From CAUZFZ01 sp963579025 (GTDB lineage: Bacteria; Planctomycetota; Planctomycetia; Planctomycetales; Planctomycetaceae): DNA of 64,000 nt. Below are positions 17,306 through 26,186 of this stretch, in pieces (positions within the stretch are counted from its first letter, which is position 1; every line of letters starts with the position of its first letter). The position numbers and the translations under genes are program-made. Where the stretch lies: NCBI GenBank assembly GCA_963579025.1, contig CAUZFZ010000001.1, positions 105,628-169,627 on the forward strand. The letters run 5' to 3'. A model generated the notes under the pieces. That model saw nothing but the letters and a program-made list of their open reading frames with translations. It was not told the DNA's origin and made no database searches.

Positions 17306-18493
17306 TTACGACCGCGTTCCCGGCGAGATTTTCGCGGGCGGGCCTCCACCAAGCTGGACGCTGATGTCGATGAGTCGTTTTTCGCGACGGATGGTCAGCT
17401 TCACGGAGTCACCGGGCTTGCGAGCTTCGATCGCCTCGCGAAAGTCGGCGACAGAACGAACTTCCTTGCCATCGACCGCGATGATCAGGTCGGCCGTACT
17501 GCGGTCCAGTCGTTCGAAGATGAACGGACCACGGCGCTGGCGCAGCAGAGTCGGCCCGCGCACGCCGGCACGTTCGGCCGGGCCATCGGGCGTGACGCGT
17601 TCGACCAGCAGGCCTTCATCCGTTTCGAACACTCGCTGGATACCGACCTCGGGACGGAAGACTCGACCGTGTGTGATCAGGTCGGGCACAACGCGCGATA
17701 CCAGATTGACCGGAATCGCAAAGCCGACGCCGGAGCTCTGCCCGGTACGACTGGCGATCGCCGTGTTGATACCGATCAGCCGGCCGTGCAGGTCGAGCAA
17801 CGGGCCGCCAGAGTTCCCCGGATTGATCGACGCGTCAATCTGAATGATCGATTTGATTGACCAGTTGTCCTGCACTTCGAGTGATCGATTCAGACTGGAG
17901 ACGATGCCGGTCGTGAGTGTCCGTTCCAGTTCGAAAGGATTACCGATGGCCAGCACGCGCATGCCGACCTTCAACTTGCTCGAATCGCCCATGCGAATCG
18001 GAAACAGCACATCCTCAGGTGCGTCGATGCGTATGATCGCGATGTCGTTCGGTGGGTCGTAACCCACCACCTGAGCTTCGAACGTTTCGCCGTTGAACAA
18101 CGTGACTCCGATGTTGCGCGAGTCGGCCACGACGTGCCAGTTGGTGAGAATGTGCCCGGACTTGTCGATGACCGATCCGGATCCGGTGCCCTCAGACAGT
18201 CTCTCTGTCAGGAAGAAAGAGTCGACCCGCGTGCTGCGCGTCGTGATATTCACAACGCTCTTGTGCAGACGTTCGTAGATCGCAACGTTGATGGCTTCCT
18301 CGGCGGTCAGGCCGTCGTCATTGAAATACTGGGCGATCGAGTCGGACGTTCCCTGCGCGGGAACAGCGAACAGGGGCAATGGCCGGGACGAATCCTGAGC
18401 GATCGCGGTCTGACGCGTCTGACCGTCGAGCATCCAGATGGTGAACAGGCTGGCGAGAACGGCGGAAAGGACGCATCCGGCGAGAAATCGCAT
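17306..18493 (-). CDS. HtrA/Deg-type trypsin-like serine protease with one PDZ domain
   Basis: 395 residues. An N-terminal hydrophobic anchor or signal (about 3-22) is followed by a protease domain with all catalytic residues: His120 (LTNWHVV), Asp150 (NDIAII) and Ser228 (GNSGGPLL). The C-terminal ~100 residues form a PDZ domain (LLVERVTPDGPAERAGV, DLIIAVDGKEVRSVADFREAI). Family role: ATP-independent degradation or refolding of misfolded envelope proteins, often as trimers. It is expected to be periplasmic or membrane-anchored. It is divergent from the phosphofructokinase gene. Confidence 0.93.
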   Translation of the reverse strand: MRFLAGCVLSAVLASLFTIWMLDGQTRQTAIAQDSSRPLPLFAVPAQGTSDSIAQYFNDDGLTAEEAINVAIYERLHKSVVNITTRSTRVDSFFLTERLSEGTGSGSVIDKSGHILTNWHVVADSRNIGVTLFNGETFEAQVVGYDPPNDIAIIRIDAPEDVLFPIRMGDSSKLKVGMRVLAIGNPFELERTLTTGIVSSLNRSLEVQDNWSIKSIIQIDASINPGNSGGPLLDLHGRLIGINTAIASRTGQSSGVGFAIPVNLVSRVVPDLITHGRVFRPEVGIQRVFETDEGLLVERVTPDGPAERAGVRGPTLLRQRRGPFIFERLDRSTADLIIAVDGKEVRSVADFREAIEARKPGDSVKLTIRREKRLIDISVQLGGGPPAKISPGTRS

Positions 18494-18684
18494 GATGAGC
18501 TTCCAGAAAATGGGCCTCGATCAGCGAGGCGGTGGTGGAGAGTGTCGCGGGAAGACGCCGTGATTCGCAGAATCCAGATGGAACAGCGGCGCAGTTGTGC
18601 CAGGATCAGATGATTAGCGCTTTGTTCATTCGCCTCAAGATGATCTTGTGACCGCGAGACTGACCGACACAGGAGTACGCAAAC

Positions 18685-20064
18685 ATGAAGCGGATCGCGA
18701 TTCTGACGGCGGGCGGAGATACCCCGGCGTTGAACGCCACTTTGTTCGGAGCCGTGCAACGAGCCAACGAGCTCGACATCGAAGTTTACGGCCTGATCAA
18801 GGGCTTTGACGGAATGCTCAGCGAACGCGTGCCGCACGTTCGGCTGAACCCGCTGTTCACGACGATTCCAGAACTCGATCCGTGTCTCGGCGGGTCCATC
18901 ATTGGTTCATCCCGAGCGTACATCGATCCCGAACAGACCGAGGTACTCAAGGAAGTCACATCGCGACTTGGTCGGCTGGGAATCCAGGGGCTGGTCTGCA
19001 TCGGTGGTGACGGCACGATCAGCGGCATGCAGCCACTCACCGAGTTTTTCCCGTGCGTGCTGGCCCCCAAGACGATCGACAACGACCTGGGCCTGAATCA
19101 CATCGATGAGCCGAATGAATGGGTCCGCGACGAAACGCCCGACGGCTTCACATACCGACACTCCCATAGTCGAGACGAAGTCGGCCTCGGCGAGATCATC
19201 AACTATGTGACTCCCGGCTATGCGACAGCGGTGTTCGTTGTGGCCCAAAGTATCGAGCGGATTCGAACGACCGCCGAGAGTCATCGCCGTATCGCCATCG
19301 TCGAAGTTATGGGCCGCGACTCGGGATCCATCGCACTGGGGGCTGCGTACGGACAACCGGACATGATCCTCATCCCGGAAGTCGAGCTGGACTACCCGAC
19401 GATCGTGAGTCGTGTGCGGGAACTGTACGACCTCCAGAAGCATGCCGTACTGGTGATCGGGGAGGGTGTGCGGGATAGCGAAGGGCAACTGGGCGCTCGC
19501 TCGAACAGCTTCGACCCCGCCGGGAACATCCTCTTTACCGGGGCGGCCGAACGACTCGCTGACAGGCTCCGCAGCGAACTCGGTGACAGCTACTTCCAGA
19601 AAAACCGCCGCCACGACGACGCACGATCAGCCGTGTTCACGCGAAAGGTCGGACATACACAACGAGGCGGTCGGCCGATTCTGTTCGATCGATTTCACGC
19701 AGCTCAACTGGGCGGCAAAGCGGTCGAACTCCTCTCCCGCGAACAGAACAACTTCCTTGCGACTCTGCAGTACACGGAATCAACGGGGTTCACTCTCAGC
19801 GAATTGTCAGCCAGTAAACTGCGTGATCGCTGGGGTACGATCCACGCCCGCGAAGTGCATCCGTCGCTGTACAGCACGCGCCGGTTTCAGCCGTCAGAAC
19901 TTGGTCGCGAGTATCTGCAGCCGATCTTCACTCACGCGATCGGACACGAAGACCTCGAAATGCTACACGCACGATTGTTCCATCCAGGAAATCTCGTGAC
20001 ACGCTATCAGAGCTTCAACATCGAGATTCAGAAGCGGATTCGAACGCTGGACGGCAGTTCGTAG
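18685..20064 (+). CDS. 6-phosphofructokinase
   Basis: 459 residues, with AGGAG before the ATG. LTAGGDTPALNATL opens the fold, GGDGT is at 107-111, PKTIDNDLG is at 128-135, and VMGRDSG and HTQRGG follow. Reaction: phosphorylation of fructose 6-phosphate at C1 in glycolysis. Phosphoryl donor: Gly110 of GGDGT is the ATP-type residue (PPi enzymes have GGDD), whereas Lys129 of PKTIDND is shared with PPi enzymes. This Gly/Lys combination occurs in the ATP-dependent long X-clade enzymes, so ATP is favoured. The gene is followed directly by a hairpin terminator. Confidence 0.92.
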   Translation: MKRIAILTAGGDTPALNATLFGAVQRANELDIEVYGLIKGFDGMLSERVPHVRLNPLFTTIPELDPCLGGSIIGSSRAYIDPEQTEVLKEVTSRLGRLGIQGLVCIGGDGTISGMQPLTEFFPCVLAPKTIDNDLGLNHIDEPNEWVRDETPDGFTYRHSHSRDEVGLGEIINYVTPGYATAVFVVAQSIERIRTTAESHRRIAIVEVMGRDSGSIALGAAYGQPDMILIPEVELDYPTIVSRVRELYDLQKHAVLVIGEGVRDSEGQLGARSNSFDPAGNILFTGAAERLADRLRSELGDSYFQKNRRHDDARSAVFTRKVGHTQRGGRPILFDRFHAAQLGGKAVELLSREQNNFLATLQYTESTGFTLSELSASKLRDRWGTIHAREVHPSLYSTRRFQPSELGREYLQPIFTHAIGHEDLEMLHARLFHPGNLVTRYQSFNIEIQKRIRTLDGSS

Positions 20065-20073
20065 GTTCGTAGT

Positions 20074-20094
20074 AACCGCACTTGTGCGGTTTTT
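20074..20094 (+). terminator. intrinsic terminator after phosphofructokinase
   Basis: An 8-bp perfect stem AACCGCAC / GTGCGGTT with a 2-nt loop is followed by a T-run, 9 nt after the stop codon. A very similar stem, without the T-run, lies at 21604-21621 after the next gene, so the motif may be a repeat that here doubles as a terminator. Confidence 0.75.
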
Positions 20095-20113
20095 CCGACG
20101 CCGCGCACAAGAA

Positions 20114-20324
20114 AGCCCAGCGACAGGCCCGTAGCCGCTGGGCTATGGAAACGACGTCCGTGCAGCGATACCGACTCGGACGTACGACCTGGCGAGGGCA
20201 ATCGCGGAAGAGCCGTACATTGGTGTCCGAGTCAGCGTCGACCGCTTCCGTGATTCCTGCAAGGGGCAAACGTTGATTCGGCGTCTTGTCAGAGTCAGCC
20301 GAATCGGAGGGCAGCAGGAATCAC
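20114..20324. other. structured spacer with three perfect inverted repeats, candidate RNA element
   Basis: Within the 437-bp spacer before the keto-sugar kinase gene there are three separate perfect inverted repeats. AGCCCAGCG / CGCTGGGCT is at 20114-20122 / 20136-20144. GACTCGGAC / GTCCGAGTC is at 20173-20181 / 20225-20233. GTGATTCCTGC / GCAGGAATCAC is at 20250-20260 / 20314-20324, with GATTCGGC / GCCGAATC nested inside at 20275-20282 / 20298-20305. I recognise no known riboswitch or RNA family. It could be an RNA gene, a 5' leader or a complex repeat. Confidence 0.45.
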
Positions 20325-20501
20325 AGTTCGGGCCGACACCGTTCCCGTACTCTCTAATTCGGAATTGGGCGTTTTTGCGGCAGCGCAATCTGGGATTTTT
20401 GGGGGTATGCGCATAAGTTGTTGCCGTCATTGATGTTCCTCACTGCTGATCGACCACGATCAACCTGCTGAAAACGATCCCTGTGCCCGAAAGATGTCAT
20501 T

Positions 20502-21593
20502 ATGAGAGTCGTGACGTTTGGCGAAGTCATGCTGCGACTGGCGCCTGAGGATTTCCTGCGACTGCGTCAGGTCCTGCCAGGACGCCTGGACGCGACATTT
20601 GGTGGTGGTGAGTTGAACACGGCCGTCTCCATCGCGTTTCAAGGTGGTGAGTCCGCGTTTCTGACACCGTCGCCGGACAATCCAATCACCGACGCGCTCA
20701 CGCAGGAGATGCGCCGGCTGGGCGTCGACGATTCACTGATCCAGCGTGTGGACCAGGGCCGCTTCGGTATCTACTTCGTCGAAACCGGAGCCAACCAGCG
20801 CGGCGGAACCGTCACATACGATCGGGCCGGCTCGTCGATCGCTGTGACCGGTCCCGAGGCCTACAACTGGGAATCCGCCTTTGCCGGAGCCAACTGGTTT
20901 CACATCACGGGAATCACACCGGCGATCAGTCGCGAGGCTGCCGAGTCCAGCCTGGCATCGGTTCGAGCGGCAAAGGAATGTGGACTCACAGTGTCCTGCG
21001 ATCTGAACTTCCGCAAGAAGCTGTGGCGCTGGGATCCGTCATTGCCGCCCGTCGATCTGGCCCGCAAGACCATGGCCGAGCTGGTGCCATTCGTCGACGT
21101 GGTCATCGCCAACGAAGAAGACGCCGATCTTTGTCTGGGCATTTCCGACTCGGCGTCCGACGTCGAATCGGGCCGCATCCAGACCGACGGCTACGAACGA
21201 GTCGCCCGGCGGATTGTTGAGCAGTATCCCAACGTCAGCAAAGTAGCGATCACTCTGCGCGAGAGTATCTCAGCGAGCCATAACAACTGGGGAGCCATGC
21301 TGTTCGACGTCGCGTCCGACACAGCGTGCCTCGCGCCGCTGAATGCGGACGGCGAGTACTCTCCATACGAAATCCACAACATCGTGGACCGCGTCGGTGC
21401 CGGCGACTCATTTGCCGGAGGACTGGTTTTCGCACTCAACACGCCCGAGCTGAGCGATCCGCACACAGCCCTGCGTTACGCCGTCGCCGCGAGCTGTCTG
21501 AAACACAGCATCCGCGGTGACTTCAACTATGCGGAACGCTCCGAGATCGAATCACTCATGCACGGCAGCGGAGCCGGCCGCGTCCAACGGTAG
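20502..21593 (+). CDS. kdgK: PfkB-family sugar kinase, 2-keto-3-deoxygluconate kinase-like
   Basis: 363 residues. MRVVTFGEVMLRLAPEDF and the GGGELNTAVSIAFQGG block match the N-terminus of KDG kinases, and DRVGAGDSFAGGL near residue 295 is PfkB signature 2 with the catalytic Asp and the anion hole. The SCDLNFRKKLW segment is typical of the KDG kinase branch. Reaction inferred: ATP-dependent phosphorylation of 2-keto-3-deoxygluconate in hexuronate or Entner-Doudoroff-type breakdown. No KDPG aldolase gene is adjacent. The gene name is a subfamily guess; the kinase family is secure. Confidence 0.82.
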   Translation: MRVVTFGEVMLRLAPEDFLRLRQVLPGRLDATFGGGELNTAVSIAFQGGESAFLTPSPDNPITDALTQEMRRLGVDDSLIQRVDQGRFGIYFVETGANQRGGTVTYDRAGSSIAVTGPEAYNWESAFAGANWFHITGITPAISREAAESSLASVRAAKECGLTVSCDLNFRKKLWRWDPSLPPVDLARKTMAELVPFVDVVIANEEDADLCLGISDSASDVESGRIQTDGYERVARRIVEQYPNVSKVAITLRESISASHNNWGAMLFDVASDTACLAPLNADGEYSPYEIHNIVDRVGAGDSFAGGLVFALNTPELSDPHTALRYAVAASCLKHSIRGDFNYAERSEIESLMHGSGAGRVQR

Positions 21594-21603
21594 CGTTTGT
21601 AGT

Positions 21604-21621
21604 AACCGCATTCATGCGGTT
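21604..21621. repeat. AACCGCAT hairpin repeat
   Basis: AACCGCAT / ATGCGGTT forms a perfect 8-bp stem inside a sequence starting TAGTAACCGCA that also occurs at 20070. There is no T-run after it, so a repeat is preferred over a terminator. Confidence 0.55.
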
Positions 21622-21682
21622 GCGTACGCCGCAAGCACATTGCCTACGCTTTTCAAAGGTGATGGACACAGGCTCGAAAGTG

Positions 21683-22900
21683 CTACTTCGAGACGCAGTA
21701 CAGTCGCTTTGTTGAGCGGATGAAGAGCTGGCCGCCGCTGGGAGTGATGGACGCACGGAAGATTTCGTCGTCGTCGGTTGTCAGCGTGTTGGCGCTCACG
21801 ATGTCGGCTTTCTCACCCGGCTTCACGACAATCGCGTTGCCGCTGTCCGACATGAATGCTGCGAGTCCATCGAATGCCACCGGGCTTCCCGAGAATGTCC
21901 CGCCAATCCGTTCCTGCCAGAGTTCCTCGCCCGACGCCGCGCGGTAGCAAGTGAGGATTCCGCCGCGGTGGTTCATGATCAAAAGATAATCGCCCATGAC
22001 GATCGGAGACGGCAGATCGCGTCCGCTGCGTTTCACTGACCACTCCTTCTTCGCAGTGATATCGCCACTGCCTCCGGCTTTCAGGGCGTAGGTCTCACCG
22101 GGGCGGCCTGGAACGACGAACAGCAGTCCTGCTCCAGGAGTGACCGTCGGAGTTCCACGTCCGCTCGATCCGGTGACTTTCCACAGCTCTTCACCATTTG
22201 CCGGGTTGTAACCACGGACACCGGTGTGGCCCTGCAGGACGAGTTCTGCCCGGTTCTTCGTTTGAACCAGAATCGGTGTGCTCCAGCAGCGGTTGCTTTC
22301 CCGCGGAACTCGCCAGGCCTGCTCGCCGGTGACTTTGTTGAAAGCCACCAGAAATGCTTCGCCGTCCGAATCACAGTTCTGGATGACAAGATCGTCGACC
22401 AGAACGGGACACGCGGCCGTGCCCCACGGTCCGGTGAAGTCGCCCAGCGGTTTCGACCAGCGCAGTTCTCCGTCGACCGTCAGACAGAACAGGCCGCCGC
22501 CTTTGCCGAAGAAGGCGTAAACATTCTCGCCGTCGGTGACGCAGCTTGGCGTGGCCCAGCCATTCATCTTGTGAGTCTGTTCGGGCGCTCCCGTCCACAG
22601 GCTCTTCTCCCACAGGATCTTTCCGTTTGTCCGATCGACGCAGAACGCGACTCGTTCCCGTCCGCCTTCAAGAGCTGCCGTCAGGAAAATGCGATGTTCC
22701 CAGATGGTCGGCGATGACTGTCCGATGCCCGGCAGATCGGCCTTCCACGTCACATTCGAGTCGTTCCATTTATGTGGGAACCCGGACTCGACGGAATGCC
22801 CATCCTGCAACGGTCCCCGCCATGTTGGCCAGTTGGAATCAGCCTGCACGAGCGATGTGAGGAGCACCATGACCGATGTGATGCGAAACAGGTGTGACAC
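21683..22900 (-). CDS. PQQ-like beta-propeller repeat protein, exported
   Basis: 405 residues. A short signal peptide (MSHLFRITSVMVLLTSLVQA) precedes NWPTWRGPLQDGHS, the opening typical of planctomycete PQQ-like WD40-fold proteins. Repeated blades contain tryptophan-docking motifs such as NGKILWEKSLW, DGELRWSKPLG, TGEQAWRVPRE, NGEELWKVTG and SGEELWQERIG. There is no sign of the PQQ-ligating dehydrogenase catalytic residues, so the propeller is probably a binding scaffold. It is the last gene of a possible minus-strand group with the Uma2 and double-hydrolase genes (gaps about 77 bp each). Confidence 0.88.
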   Translation of the reverse strand: MSHLFRITSVMVLLTSLVQADSNWPTWRGPLQDGHSVESGFPHKWNDSNVTWKADLPGIGQSSPTIWEHRIFLTAALEGGRERVAFCVDRTNGKILWEKSLWTGAPEQTHKMNGWATPSCVTDGENVYAFFGKGGGLFCLTVDGELRWSKPLGDFTGPWGTAACPVLVDDLVIQNCDSDGEAFLVAFNKVTGEQAWRVPRESNRCWSTPILVQTKNRAELVLQGHTGVRGYNPANGEELWKVTGSSGRGTPTVTPGAGLLFVVPGRPGETYALKAGGSGDITAKKEWSVKRSGRDLPSPIVMGDYLLIMNHRGGILTCYRAASGEELWQERIGGTFSGSPVAFDGLAAFMSDSGNAIVVKPGEKADIVSANTLTTDDDEIFRASITPSGGQLFIRSTKRLYCVSK

Positions 22901-22977
22901 GAGGATTCTCCGTTGGAAGACGCTGGGGCGGGATACGGACGATGGGATTCGGGGCGAGAAACGTACGGTGGAAGTGC

Positions 22978-23562
22978 CTATTCGTCGGATGGCAACTCGT
23001 CACCTTCGACTGGGATTCCGAAGAGCTGTTCCAGGGGAAGTGCGAAACCGGGGATCAGGTCGCCGGCGGTGAGGGTATCGGTTTCAGTCAGGACGTCGAT
23101 CTGTCGAGGCGACCTGTGAATGTAAATGCGACGCTCGGTGGCCGAAACAACCCACACCTGGACAGCGCCGGCCGCAAGGTACTCGCGCGTCTTGCGTTCG
23201 ATCTCCTCGAACGTATTGGACGGGCTGACCACTTCGACAGGGATGTCGGGCACAACCAGCCAGGCTGCCCCACGGCGCATGATCCGCGTGCGAGGCCAGG
23301 TCTGTTCCGAAACGAAAGCGACGTCCGGACGACGACGCAGTCCCGGCTGCAATTCGAACAGCATTTCCGACACGCTGACACCGTACCCGCCAGCGCGAGC
23401 CGCCGTGTCGAGCTGGGTGTTAAGAAACGATCCGAGCAGGACTTCAAATGCACCCATGAGTGGCAGCTCCACGACCTTGCCGTTCACGACTTCGTACAGG
23501 ACATCCCTGTCCGGGACGGGCTCGTCAACTTCGACCTGCTCACGCTCGATGACCTGTGACAT
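22978..23562 (-). CDS. Uma2 family (DUF820) putative endonuclease
   Basis: 194 residues. The PD-(D/E)xK-like core is visible: an ELPLMG region followed by RRRPDVAFVS (the conserved Asp), then PDIPVEVVSPSNTFEEIERKTREYLAAGAVQVWVV, which holds the E-x-x-S and Lys of the family. Uma2 proteins occur in large numbers in cyanobacteria and planctomycetes, and their role is not established. It sits between the propeller and the double-hydrolase genes in the same direction. Confidence 0.9.
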   Translation of the reverse strand: MSQVIEREQVEVDEPVPDRDVLYEVVNGKVVELPLMGAFEVLLGSFLNTQLDTAARAGGYGVSVSEMLFELQPGLRRRPDVAFVSEQTWPRTRIMRRGAAWLVVPDIPVEVVSPSNTFEEIERKTREYLAAGAVQVWVVSATERRIYIHRSPRQIDVLTETDTLTAGDLIPGFALPLEQLFGIPVEGDELPSDE

Positions 23563-23638
23563 TTCGATTCTCCGTCGGCCGGGTGTTCGTGACCGGGCGA
23601 AACTATCTTAGCCCATACTCGGCACCGTCACGATTGAA

Positions 23639-26035
23639 TCAGCGGCGCAGCGCACCTGCGAGCCTGTCTGCGACCCTTTTCAGGGGCTCGGCCGATGGGT
23701 ACAGGCCGTTGCGATAGTCTGGTCTCGCAATGGCCCATTCGTGGTCGACGTCATCCTGATTGACACGCCTGTTCGTACCGTCGACCAGGCCATCAATATG
23801 AATCGGCCGCGTCTGGTGAATCGCCACAGCCAGGTCGCACATGTCACCGGCGATGAGCGCGCCGGGCACAACAAAGTCGTGCGGCACGTACACGAACTGG
23901 CTGTCCAGAATGCTGCGGATACTGACCAGTCCGTTCCGAGCGACCACGCAAGCGAGTCGCTCATCAAAAACTCCTGCCAGCAGCGCCAGAGTGGCACCGA
24001 GCGGTTCGGAGTGATCCGGCTCGTTGTCGATTCTCAGCGGAACGTCGACGCGTCGATCCGCAGCGTTGACGGGCGCGAAGGAGTCGCCCCACACCGCAAT
24101 TCGATCGGCGTCGATCGGCGAATAGCTGCGCATCCAGTTGATCACATGCAGCAGGTCGGTCAGTCGCCCGCCGAGCAGTGTGCCGCCCAGCATCAGTTCG
24201 CTGGACGACAGTCCGGTGGCGTCGCTGCGTCGGCCGCGGTAGTCACCCGGTCTGGTTTCGCCCGTGCCACGCAGGTCCGGCAGGCAGACGGCGACACCCT
24301 TTTCGAGCAGCGTCGCAAGCGCGGCCGCGCGGTGCTTGAGAAATCCCGCCTTGCCGCTTTGAGCAACCGCGACAACGGCTCCGCAGCCATCGTCCGGGAT
24401 CTTATTCGGCAGCAGCACAAGCATGGGTACGTGAATCCCGCGTTCTATCCCGAGCACAAACCGGATCGTCCGGATACCGTGCTCGATCTCCGACGCCGGC
24501 TCCAGGCCTCCGCCCAATGCAATGTTGCCCACACCCAGGAGCTGTCCCCAGCGGCGGGCCAGTTCCGCGCAGCGCTTGTCTTCAGGCAATGCTCGGATTT
24601 GCCTACGGGATCTATCGATGCACCTTGTTGCAATCTCGTTCGCGACCTGGTGGACCTTCCGCATCTCGACTTTTTTTGCCAGTTCATTCCCGTCGACGGA
24701 CCACAGTTCAGATGCGTCAATTCGGTTGCTGTATTCCGGATCGGGAACCGGGATTCCAAACCACTTTGCCAGCGCCGGGTGAATCTGCTTGCGGTGGTGA
24801 GCGCCGATGTTGTTGCAATGCGACGCTTCTTTCGACGACAGCGTCACACGGCCATAGCCATGCGTCGAAGTCAGATGATCCGGCTTGCCATACAGGTCGA
24901 AGATCGAACCGATGCGCTTCCACACCGGGTCTTTGTCACGATCCCACGCGAATTCGTGCGCGTAGATCAAACGTCGCGGCGCGACAGAACTGACAATGAT
25001 CCAGGGCAGAAAGCCGTCTCGAGCCGAAGTGTGGAGGTTGCGAGTCGATTCCCACGAGCCGCCACCAACGTAGTTAAAACTCAACTCCGCATCTTTCGGC
25101 AGAGGGAAGACGTTCTCCGGTTGAGGCCCGCCGAAATTGAACGGAGCGACCGCTTTGATTCGCTCGTCAATCGCGGCTGTCACCGCCACTGGATCGCCGC
25201 CACCGGCCACTGCTCCCAGCAGAATGATTCGCTCCGGATCAACTCCATCCTGTCCAAGCAGCAGATCAACGCCGCGCATCAGGTCCCAGGCCATCCAGCC
25301 GATCAGGCCGTCGCCGATCAGATGCAATTGAATGCCGACGTTGTACCGGAAGTAGTAGTCCTGGCGGCTGACGCGAAACTCACCGTCGTAGTCGGAAGCC
25401 GAGCGAAATGGATGCTGTCGCCGCTCGCCATGTCCGAGCTGATCCATGATCAGCACGACGCAACCCTGCCGAGCCCAGGTCATGCCCATGTCCTGCAGCT
25501 CGCCCTGTGTCTTCGGGTTGTGGTGGCTGTGACAGATCAGAATGCCCGGCATTGATTCGCGGATGTCTTCGGGGCTGTAGAGATTCGCCGTAACGAGTAG
25601 ACCGGGGCGGCTTTCAAACGTGATGCAGTCGATCTGGTAACCGTCGCCGTCAATCGTGCGCGTGACACGTCGCTTAAGGTCTTCTGGTGGTTCGGGGAAC
25701 TGGCCCAGTGAACGTTTCAAGGCGGCAATGCGTTTATCTCGGAGTGTCTCCCATTGCTCGCGAGTCGAGACCGCTCGCCATGCGGCGACGTCTTTCTGAT
25801 TGACAGTCCGCCGCCGCCCGCGGATGTGGGCACTGAGCATCCGCCGCGGATCGTCTTCCGAGTTGATCGGTTTCGACGCATTCGCCGACAGTACATGTGG
25901 ATCAAGTTGCCGCACGGCATTTGCCAGTGCGTATCCTCTGTCCTCAGCCGTGACGTCCGCGACCAGCATCAGAAGAACGGTCGCGGCGGCGAGCGACTGA
26001 AGTTTCAACAACAGGCCTTCTCGATAATGACGCAT
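23639..26035 (-). CDS. tandem alpha/beta-hydrolase protein, first domain without nucleophile
   Basis: 798 residues from ATG 26035, with GGGAGAT upstream; the longer frame upstream lacks a leader. The signal peptide is about 9-30. Domain 1 (about 125-440) has PGILICHSHHNPKTQG and VVLIMDQLGHGER, as in acetylxylan-esterase-like hydrolases. At the nucleophile elbow it reads G274-A-V276-A-G278-G-G, with Val where GxSxG needs Ser. Domain 2 (about 510-780) has VAVCLPDLRGTGETRPG and an intact elbow, AVWGDSFAPVN. Exported esterase activity would therefore reside in domain 2. The substrate is unknown. The gene is divergent from the DUF1552 gene. Confidence 0.82.
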   Translation of the reverse strand: MRHYREGLLLKLQSLAAATVLLMLVADVTAEDRGYALANAVRQLDPHVLSANASKPINSEDDPRRMLSAHIRGRRRTVNQKDVAAWRAVSTREQWETLRDKRIAALKRSLGQFPEPPEDLKRRVTRTIDGDGYQIDCITFESRPGLLVTANLYSPEDIRESMPGILICHSHHNPKTQGELQDMGMTWARQGCVVLIMDQLGHGERRQHPFRSASDYDGEFRVSRQDYYFRYNVGIQLHLIGDGLIGWMAWDLMRGVDLLLGQDGVDPERIILLGAVAGGGDPVAVTAAIDERIKAVAPFNFGGPQPENVFPLPKDAELSFNYVGGGSWESTRNLHTSARDGFLPWIIVSSVAPRRLIYAHEFAWDRDKDPVWKRIGSIFDLYGKPDHLTSTHGYGRVTLSSKEASHCNNIGAHHRKQIHPALAKWFGIPVPDPEYSNRIDASELWSVDGNELAKKVEMRKVHQVANEIATRCIDRSRRQIRALPEDKRCAELARRWGQLLGVGNIALGGGLEPASEIEHGIRTIRFVLGIERGIHVPMLVLLPNKIPDDGCGAVVAVAQSGKAGFLKHRAAALATLLEKGVAVCLPDLRGTGETRPGDYRGRRSDATGLSSSELMLGGTLLGGRLTDLLHVINWMRSYSPIDADRIAVWGDSFAPVNAADRRVDVPLRIDNEPDHSEPLGATLALLAGVFDERLACVVARNGLVSIRSILDSQFVYVPHDFVVPGALIAGDMCDLAVAIHQTRPIHIDGLVDGTNRRVNQDDVDHEWAIARPDYRNGLYPSAEPLKRVADRLAGALRR

Positions 26036-26186
26036 CGACGAGATCTCCCAACTGTTGGACGTCGTGTTGAATTCGCGAAACGATCGTGCTGCAACACCGC
26101 TGCCGCAAGTCCACGAGTGACGGAGAAGTTGCCGATCTCTCTCCCTCCAACCTGTGCCATTCAGAGATTGACGTCGTGCGGGTACA

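Noticed and set aside
23741..25555. 604-codon open frame on the plus strand
   Set aside because: It lies entirely antisense to the double alpha/beta hydrolase gene, whose product has recognisable motifs. The antisense product is Arg/Gln/His-rich with no domain.
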